Assembly (NCBI RefSeq): GCF_021397715.1
Contig: NZ_CP090207.1
Location: 2,976,001-3,040,000, forward strand
DNA from: Pantoea agglomerans
Lineage (GTDB): Bacteria > Pseudomonadota > Gammaproteobacteria > Enterobacterales > Enterobacteriaceae
Length of the DNA stretch: 64,000 bases
Direction of reading: 5' to 3'
A program made the position numbers and the translations under genes. Every line of letters begins with the position of its first letter. Position 1 is the stretch's first letter. This document shows positions 58,253 through 64,000 of the stretch, in pieces. The notes beneath the pieces are model-generated. The model was not told the origin of the DNA. It saw only the letters and a program-made list of their open reading frames with translations, and made no database searches.

Positions 58253-58287
58253 CAACAAAGCCCGCTTTTGCGGGCTTTGTTGTTTTT
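58253..58287 (+). terminator. Terminator of the tRNA cluster
   Basis: A perfect 13-bp stem CAACAAAGCCCGC and its complement around TTTT, followed by T5 on the plus strand, 7 bp after the last tRNA-Gln. Confidence 0.93.
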
Positions 58288-58362
58288 GTGCTTTCCCTGA
58301 ACGCTGTCAGCCAGTGAGACGGCCCGGTCTTACTCCGAGCCGTTCGGCCTTGTCAGGCCAGC

Positions 58363-59535
58363 TTATAACCCCAGCGCATAGCGCAGCACCTGCCGCTTCA
58401 GTACCCCGGAGTGCTCGGCCGCAATCAACCCCAGATTACGCGCAAACCGCAGCGGCGCCAGCTGATTGCTGAAGGCGAAATAGAAGAGATCCATCCCGCC
58501 CTGCATCAGCATGTTGTCGGTACGGCGCTGTCGCTGATAGCGTTGTAATATCCGCTCCGCCGCCCAGTCTTCCGCCGCACCGCGCGCGGTGACCAGCACA
58601 TCGATCAACGCATCAATATCGCGATAGCCAAGATTGACGCCCTGCCCCGCCAGCGGGTTGATGGTGTGGGCCGCATCGCCCACCAGCGCCAGTCCGGGCA
58701 GCACATAACGCGCCGCATGACGTCGCACCAGCGGAAACCCGCCCGCGGCGTGGGCTTTAAACCGCCCCAGACGCGCCGGGAAGTGGCTGGCAACCTCTTT
58801 CTCAAGCTGAGGCAGCGCCATCGCCTGCAACTGACGTATCCGCGCAGGAGCGTCATACCACACCAGCGAGGCGCGATTGTCATACAGCGGCAGGAAGGCG
58901 CGCGGTCCCTGCGGGGTAAAGTGTTGCCAGGTGGCATCGCCTGCCGGATGTTCACAGCTGACGCTAATCAGCAAACAGGACTGGGCATAGCTCCAGCCGT
59001 GAATGCCAATCCCCGCCATCTGCCGCACCTGAGAGTTAGCGCCATCTGCGCCCACCACCAGCCGGCTATGCAGCGTCTCGCCGCCGCTCAGATCAACACG
59101 CCAGCCGCCATTCTCCTGCTGCAGGTTCTCCAGCGTGGCCGGGCAACAGAGCGTGACGCCAAGCGCCTGCATCTCTTCCCACAGCGCCCGTTGCAGCACG
59201 CTATTCTCTACCATAAAACCGAGTTCCGGCAGCCCGAGCGAGGCGGCATCAAAGCTGACCTGCGCGGATTGCCACTCCCAGGTTTCCAGCTTGCGATAGG
59301 GCGCACAGCGCATCGCTTCAACCCGGGACCAGACGTTAAGCTGCTTTAATAACGCCACCGAGGATGAACCGATCGCTGAGATCCGCAGATCGGGATCGCT
59401 CTCCGCGGCAAAAGGGGCCGGCTCCGCGCGCTCAATCACCGCCACGCGAAATTTATGCTGCGTCAGTCCACACGCCAGCGCCGCACCCACCATGCCGCCG
59501 CCGACGATCACCACATCAAACTGGTTATCCTGCAT
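58363..59535 (-). CDS. ubiF: Ubiquinone biosynthesis hydroxylase UbiF
   Basis: UbiF adds the C6 hydroxyl in ubiquinone synthesis, a late FAD-dependent monooxygenase step. From the ATG at 59535 it has 390 residues (E. coli 391) and starts MQDNQFDVVIVGGGMVGAAL. The second FAD motifs GADGANSQVR and GDAAHTINPLAGQGVNLGY are present. It is divergent from miaB and convergent with the tRNA cluster, as in E. coli. Confidence 0.97.
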   Translation of the reverse strand: MQDNQFDVVIVGGGMVGAALACGLTQHKFRVAVIERAEPAPFAAESDPDLRISAIGSSSVALLKQLNVWSRVEAMRCAPYRKLETWEWQSAQVSFDAASLGLPELGFMVENSVLQRALWEEMQALGVTLCCPATLENLQQENGGWRVDLSGGETLHSRLVVGADGANSQVRQMAGIGIHGWSYAQSCLLISVSCEHPAGDATWQHFTPQGPRAFLPLYDNRASLVWYDAPARIRQLQAMALPQLEKEVASHFPARLGRFKAHAAGGFPLVRRHAARYVLPGLALVGDAAHTINPLAGQGVNLGYRDIDALIDVLVTARGAAEDWAAERILQRYQRQRRTDNMLMQGGMDLFYFAFSNQLAPLRFARNLGLIAAEHSGVLKRQVLRYALGL

Positions 59536-59707
59536 TGCTTTTATCCTTCTTCTTTTCCCGCCAGCCTGCGCAACACGGGTCTGATTGAAGCAAAGTGTAC
59601 CGGAAAATTCTGGCACGATCAGAAAAGCCCTTAGGCTGGTCACAACAGCATCAAAGCATTACAATACGCGCCCTGCACTTCACTGCACTGAATCAATGGC
59701 TAGTTCG

Positions 59708-61132
59708 ATGACAAAAAAACTGCATATCAAAACCTGGGGATGTCAGATGAATGAGTATGATTCATCTAAGATGTCTGACCTGCTGAACAGTACGCACGGC
59801 TACACGCTGACCGAGGTCGCTGAAGAGGCGGATATTCTGCTGCTCAACACCTGTTCTATTCGCGAGAAGGCGCAGGAGAAGGTTTTCCACCAGTTGGGAC
59901 GCTGGAAAAAGTTAAAAGAGCGTAACCCGGATTTGATCATCGGCGTCGGCGGCTGCGTGGCGTCGCAGGAAGGGGATCACATTCGCCAGCGTGCGCCCTG
60001 CGTGGATATCGTTTTTGGCCCGCAGACCCTGCACCGTCTGCCGGAAATGATTAACACCGTACGCGGCAGTAAAAGCCCGGTGGTTGACATCAGCTTCCCG
60101 GAAATCGAGAAATTTGACCGTCTGCCGGACCCGCGCGCAGAAGGTCCTACCGCGTTCGTCTCGATCATGGAAGGCTGCAACAAATACTGTACCTTCTGCG
60201 TGGTACCCTATACCCGCGGTGAAGAAGTCAGCCGTCCGAGCGACGACATTCTGCTGGAGATCGCCCAGCTGGCGGCCCAGGGCGTGCGCGAAGTCAACCT
60301 GCTCGGCCAGAACGTTAACGCCTATCGCGGGGCCACCTTTGATGGCGGCGTCTGCACCTTCGCGGAACTGCTGCGCCTGGTGGCGGCCATTGACGGTATC
60401 GACCGCATTCGCTTCACCACCAGTCACCCGATTGAGTTCACCGATGACATCATCGAGGTCTACCGTGATACGCCGGAACTGGTGAGCTTCCTGCATCTGC
60501 CGGTCCAGAGCGGTGCCGACCGGATCCTGACGCTGATGAAACGGGCGCACACTGCGCTGGAGTATAAGGCGATTATCCGTAAGCTGCGCGCGGCGCGCCC
60601 GGATATTGAGATCAGTTCCGACTTCATCATCGGCTTCCCGGGTGAAACCCAGCAGGATTTCGAGCAGACCATGAAGCTCATCGCCGATGTCAATTTCGAC
60701 GTCAGCTTCAGCTTTATCTACTCGGCGCGACCGGGCACGCCGGCAGCTGACCTGCCGGATGACGTCAGCGAAGAGGAGAAAAAGCAGCGCCTGTGGATTC
60801 TGCAGGATCGCATCAACCAGCAGGCGCAGGCGATCAGCCGCCGGATGCTCGGTACGGTGCAGCGTATTCTGGTGGAAGGCATCTCCCGTAAGAACGTGAT
60901 GGAAGTCTCTGGCCGCACCGAAAATAATCGGGTGGTGAACTTTGAAGGTTCGCCTGAGATGATCGGCAAGTTCGTTGATGTCGAAATCGTCGATGTCTAC
61001 ACCAACTCGCTGCGCGGTAAGCTGGTGCGTACTGAAGAAGAGATGGGGCTGCGCATGGCCGAAAGTCCGGCTTCCGTCATTGCCCGCACCCGTAAAGAGA
61101 ACGAGATCGGCGTGGGTCTGTTCCAGCCTTGA
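59708..61132 (+). CDS. miaB: tRNA methylthiotransferase MiaB
   Basis: MiaB adds a methylthio group to i6A37 in tRNAs, using two [4Fe-4S] clusters and S-adenosylmethionine. The ATG at 59708 ([18 protein letters not shown]) gives 474 residues as in E. coli; earlier in-frame ATGs exist. The UPF0004 domain has three cysteines ([22 protein letters not shown]), the radical SAM motif is [17 protein letters not shown], and a TRAM domain ends the chain. First of miaB-ybeZ-ybeY-corC-lnt. Confidence 0.97.
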   Translation: MTKKLHIKTWGCQMNEYDSSKMSDLLNSTHGYTLTEVAEEADILLLNTCSIREKAQEKVFHQLGRWKKLKERNPDLIIGVGGCVASQEGDHIRQRAPCVDIVFGPQTLHRLPEMINTVRGSKSPVVDISFPEIEKFDRLPDPRAEGPTAFVSIMEGCNKYCTFCVVPYTRGEEVSRPSDDILLEIAQLAAQGVREVNLLGQNVNAYRGATFDGGVCTFAELLRLVAAIDGIDRIRFTTSHPIEFTDDIIEVYRDTPELVSFLHLPVQSGADRILTLMKRAHTALEYKAIIRKLRAARPDIEISSDFIIGFPGETQQDFEQTMKLIADVNFDVSFSFIYSARPGTPAADLPDDVSEEEKKQRLWILQDRINQQAQAISRRMLGTVQRILVEGISRKNVMEVSGRTENNRVVNFEGSPEMIGKFVDVEIVDVYTNSLRGKLVRTEEEMGLRMAESPASVIARTRKENEIGVGLFQP

Positions 61133-61340
61133 TGCCTGCCATACTTGCGGCAATGCGCGCAGCATTGCCGCCAATTTCACTTTGTTGCACTTGGTTTCTG
61201 AAAGTGCCGCCCAAATATCTTTCCTTAAGCTTGCGCCCAGGCGTTACGGCATAAATAATTTCGTTATGGTGCATCCGTTTAAGCCCAACGGTGCGTCAGA
61301 CAACCCTCATAACTGGCCCTGAGTGACCCAAAGGATTCGT

Positions 61341-62402
61341 TTGAATATCGAAACTCGTGAAATCGCCCTTGAACCGGCCGATAATCGTCGTCTGATGAGC
61401 CTGTGCGGTCCATTTGACGATAATGTGAAACAGCTTGAACGTCGTCTGGGTATTGAGATCAATCGTCGGGACAACGTCTTTAAGCTGGTCGGGCGCGCAC
61501 TCTGCGTGAATGCGGCGGCTGACATTCTGAAAACACTCTATGTGGATACCGCGCCGGTACGCGGTGACATTCCGGATATTGAGCCGGACCAGATCCATCT
61601 GGCGATTAAAGAGAGCCGGGTGCTGGAGCAGACTGCCGAAAGCGTGCCGGAGTATGGCAAAGCGGTCAATATCAAGACCAGGCGCGGCGTGATCAAACCA
61701 CGCACGCCAAACCAGGCGCAGTATATCGCCAACGTGCTCGACCATGACATCACCTTTGGCGTCGGTCCTGCCGGTACCGGTAAAACCTATCTGGCGGTGG
61801 CAGCAGCCGTGGATGCGCTGGAACGTCAGGAGATTCGCCGTATCCTGCTGACCCGTCCGGCGGTAGAAGCAGGTGAGAAGCTCGGCTTTCTGCCCGGCGA
61901 TCTGAGCCAGAAGGTAGACCCGTATCTGCGCCCGCTGTATGACGCGCTGTTCGAGATGCTTGGATTTGAACGGGTTGAGAAGCTGATGGAGCGCAACGTC
62001 ATCGAAGTGGCTCCGCTGGCTTACATGCGTGGCCGTACGCTGAATGACGCCTTTATTATTCTTGATGAGAGCCAGAACACCACCATCGAACAGATGAAGA
62101 TGTTCCTGACGCGCATCGGCTTCAACTCGAAAGCGGTGATCACCGGTGACGTGACCCAGATTGACCTGCCACGCCACGTTAAATCGGGTCTGCGCCATGC
62201 GATTGAAGTGCTGTCGGACGTGGAAGAGATCAGCTTCAACTTCTTCCACAGTGAAGATGTGGTGCGACATCCGGTTGTGGCGCGTATCGTCACCGCCTAT
62301 GAAGCCTGGGAAGAGGCCGATCAGAAACGCCGCGATCAGCAGGCTGAAGAGCGTAAACGTGAGGCGCTGGCCGCCCAGAGCGTGACGCAGGAGAGCAAAT
62401 GA
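61341..62402 (+). CDS. ybeZ: PhoH-like ATPase YbeZ
   Basis: A 353-residue P-loop ATPase of the PhoH family that works with the endoribonuclease YbeY. I prefer the TTG at 61341, which follows AAAGGA at good spacing and gives [15 protein letters not shown] as in E. coli; a GTG at 61323 is the alternative. Walker A is [15 protein letters not shown] and Walker [12 protein letters not shown]. Its stop overlaps the ybeY start by 4 bp. Confidence 0.93.
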   Translation: MNIETREIALEPADNRRLMSLCGPFDDNVKQLERRLGIEINRRDNVFKLVGRALCVNAAADILKTLYVDTAPVRGDIPDIEPDQIHLAIKESRVLEQTAESVPEYGKAVNIKTRRGVIKPRTPNQAQYIANVLDHDITFGVGPAGTGKTYLAVAAAVDALERQEIRRILLTRPAVEAGEKLGFLPGDLSQKVDPYLRPLYDALFEMLGFERVEKLMERNVIEVAPLAYMRGRTLNDAFIILDESQNTTIEQMKMFLTRIGFNSKAVITGDVTQIDLPRHVKSGLRHAIEVLSDVEEISFNFFHSEDVVRHPVVARIVTAYEAWEEADQKRRDQQAEERKREALAAQSVTQESK

Positions 62403-62872
62403 GCGAGGTGATTCTTGACCTGCAGATCGCCTGTGAAAGCAGCGCCGATCTGCCCACTGAAAGCCAGTTTCACCGCTGGCTGTCAGCGGCGGCCACTCCT
62501 TTTCAGCCGGAAAGCGAAGTCACGGTGCGTCTGGTGGATGAAGCGGAAAGTCATGAGCTGAATCTGACCTATCGCGGTAAAGATAAACCCACCAACGTGC
62601 TCTCTTTCCCGTTCGAGGCTCCGCCGGGCATCGAACTGCCGCTGCTGGGCGACCTGATTATTTGTCGTCAGGTGGTGGAGCAGGAAGCGGCTGAGCAAAA
62701 CAAAAGTGTAGAAGCCCACTGGGCGCATATGGTGGTCCACGGCACGCTTCACCTGCTGGGTTACGACCATATTGAAGACGACGAAGCCGAAGAGATGGAG
62801 TCACTGGAGACCGAGATAATGCTTGCTCTTGGTTATCCTGATCCGTACATTTCGGAGAAAGAAGACGCCTGA
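62399..62872 (+). CDS. ybeY: Endoribonuclease YbeY
   Basis: YbeY is a single-strand endoribonuclease needed for 16S rRNA 3' end maturation and ribosome quality control. The 157-residue protein has the zinc motif [11 protein letters not shown] (H3xH5xH type). It overlaps ybeZ by 4 bp, consistent with a shared task. Confidence 0.97.
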   Translation: MSEVILDLQIACESSADLPTESQFHRWLSAAATPFQPESEVTVRLVDEAESHELNLTYRGKDKPTNVLSFPFEAPPGIELPLLGDLIICRQVVEQEAAEQNKSVEAHWAHMVVHGTLHLLGYDHIEDDEAEEMESLETEIMLALGYPDPYISEKEDA

Positions 62873-62952
62873 ACCCTGGGTTCCGGCTATCCTGCTGCCA
62901 GTGCTTTGCTGGCAGCGTTAATTCCTCACCAGAGAGATCTTTAAAAACCGCC

Positions 62953-63834
62953 ATGAGCGACGACCATTCTCAAAACAGCGATGCACCCAGTAGTAAAAAG
63001 GGATTCTTTTCCCTGTTGATCAACCAACTTTTTCACGGTGAACCGAAAAACCGTGATGAGCTACTGGAGCTGATCCGCGACTCAAATCATAAAGACCTGA
63101 TTGACCAGGATACCCGCGACATGCTCGAAGGGGTGCTGGATATTGCGGAGCAGCGCGTGCGTGACATCATGATCCCGCGCTCGCAGATGATTACCCTGAA
63201 ACGCAATCAGAACCTCGAAGAGTGTCTGGATGTGATTATCGAGTCGGCCCATTCGCGCTTCCCGGTGATCAGCGAAGACAAAGATCACGTTGAAGGGATT
63301 CTGATGGCCAAAGATTTACTGCCGTTTATGAGCAGCGAATCTGAACCGTTCAGCATTGAAAAAGTGCTGCGTCCGGCGGTAGTGGTGCCTGAAAGCAAGC
63401 GCGTAGACCGGATGCTGAAAGAGTTCCGTTCTCAGCGTTATCACATGGCGATTGTGATCGATGAATTTGGTGGCGTCTCAGGCCTGGTGACCATCGAAGA
63501 CATTCTGGAACTGATTGTCGGTGAAATTGAGGATGAGTATGACGACGAAGAAGATCGTGATATCCGTCAGCTCAACCGCCACACCTTTACGGTGCGGGCA
63601 TTGACCGCGATTGAAGATTTCAATGAGGTGTTCGGCACGCAGTTCAGCGATGATGAGGTCGATACCATCGGTGGTCTGGTGATGCAGGGATTCGGTCATC
63701 TGCCGGCGCGCGGTGAGAGCATCGAAATTGAGGGTTACCAGTTCAAAATAGCGATGGCCGATAGCCGCCGTATCATCCAGGTTCATGTCACAATTCCGGA
63801 AAACTCGCCACAACCTCAACTGGATGACGAATAA
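62953..63834 (+). CDS. corC: CNNM/CorC-type transporter accessory protein CorC (YbeX)
   Basis: A 293-residue cytoplasmic protein with a pair of CBS domains (about 65-195, with [19 protein letters not shown] and [16 protein letters not shown]) and a C-terminal CorC_HlyC domain ([19 protein letters not shown]). It was linked to Mg2+/Co2+ efflux through CorA, and YbeX is also linked to ribosome metabolism in E. coli. It lies 80 bp after ybeY and 4 bp before lnt. Confidence 0.96.
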   Translation: MSDDHSQNSDAPSSKKGFFSLLINQLFHGEPKNRDELLELIRDSNHKDLIDQDTRDMLEGVLDIAEQRVRDIMIPRSQMITLKRNQNLEECLDVIIESAHSRFPVISEDKDHVEGILMAKDLLPFMSSESEPFSIEKVLRPAVVVPESKRVDRMLKEFRSQRYHMAIVIDEFGGVSGLVTIEDILELIVGEIEDEYDDEEDRDIRQLNRHTFTVRALTAIEDFNEVFGTQFSDDEVDTIGGLVMQGFGHLPARGESIEIEGYQFKIAMADSRRIIQVHVTIPENSPQPQLDDE

Positions 63835-63838
63835 GTCT

Positions 63839-64000
63839 ATGGCTTTAGCCTCACTTTACCCGCGTCAGCGGGTTCGCCTGCTGCTGGCTTTATTAACGGG
63901 TGCGTCTGGCACCCTCGCCTTCTCTCCTTACGATTTCTGGCCCGCCGCGCTGCTGTCGCTGTGCGGTTTACAGCTTCTGACCCTGAACCGCTCCAGCCCG
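63839..64000 (+). CDS. lnt: Apolipoprotein N-acyltransferase Lnt, N-terminal part
   Basis: Only the first 54 codons lie in the window. [19 protein letters not shown] and then [19 protein letters not shown] match the first membrane helices of E. coli Lnt, which adds the third acyl chain to lipoproteins such as Pal. It starts 4 bp after corC, as in E. coli. Confidence 0.93.
   Translation, partial: MALASLYPRQRVRLLLALLTGASGTLAFSPYDFWPAALLSLCGLQLLTLNRSSP

Noticed and set aside
59912..61180. 422-codon minus-strand open frame over miaB
   Set aside because: Long but antisense to a gene with clear radical SAM motifs; composition is typical of a shadow frame.
61296..62270. 324-codon minus-strand open frame over ybeZ
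   Set aside because: Antisense to the PhoH-like ATPase with intact Walker motifs; no protein-like features.

Overview
This window looks like chromosomal core DNA of a gamma-proteobacterium in the order Enterobacterales, most likely Erwiniaceae (Pantoea or Erwinia type). Nearly every protein aligns by memory with an Escherichia coli orthologue of almost the same length. Gene order follows the E. coli zitB-nadA-tol-cyd-suc-sdh-gltA-nei-phr-kdpE-pgm-seqA-fur-glnS-nag-asnB-ubiF-miaB-lnt stretch, with local insertions and losses. Genus assignment is inference; no database search was possible. I found no phage, integrase, transposase or CRISPR array.

Layout. 1-3.4 kb: end of a LuxR-type response regulator and an EvgS-like hybrid sensor kinase. 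3.4-6.2 kb: zinc exporter zitB, then pnuC and nadA (NAD precursor uptake and synthesis) behind a NadR-type operator. 6.2-8.4 kb: a divergent alkylation-repair pair (ogt and an Ada-AlkA fusion) not at this place in E. coli. 8.4-9.3 kb: tandem repeats carrying tRNA-Lys 3' fragments, then three tRNA-Lys genes. 9.4-15.1 kb: tol-pal envelope operon (ybgC-tolQRAB-pal-cpoB). 15.2-18.4 kb: cydABX-ybgE, the cytochrome bd oxidase. 19-30.5 kb: TCA cycle block sucABCD, sdhCDAB and divergent gltA. 30.5-31.1 kb: an unexplained 596-bp highly palindromic element. 31.1-36.7 kb: nei, then a 5-oxoproline release, transport and hydrolysis set (pcp, DUF979, DUF969, pxpA, pxpC, pxpB). 36.8-41.3 kb: nif3-like, phr, DUF523-DUF1722 protein, ybfA, and an orphan kdpE whose kdpFABCD partners are missing. 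41.3-46.5 kb: pgm, seqA, ybfF, ybfE, fldA, uof-fur. 46.5-57.4 kb: an unrecognised NTF2-like gene, glnS, nagE divergent from nagBACD, asnB. 57.6-58.2 kb: seven tRNA genes (Met, Leu, Gln, Gln, Met, Gln, Gln). 58.4-64 kb: ubiF divergent from miaB-ybeZ-ybeY-corC-lnt (lnt cut by the window end).

How the genes fit together. The central block links the TCA cycle (gltA, sdh, suc) to a terminal oxidase (cyd). The nag block imports GlcNAc and turns it into fructose-6-phosphate, with a NagC operator pair and CRP site between nagE and nagB. The 5-oxoproline set forms one catabolic unit: Pcp frees pyroglutamate from peptides, DUF969/DUF979 proteins probably carry it, and PxpABC hydrolyses it to glutamate.

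The most interesting items are the nested palindromic element behind gltA, the tRNA-Lys-derived tandem repeats, the scar-like orphan kdpE, the 14-bp inverted repeat between ogt and ada-alkA, and the 40-bp tandem duplication before asnB. I did not find a clearly new multi-gene system; most of the window is well-known core genome.
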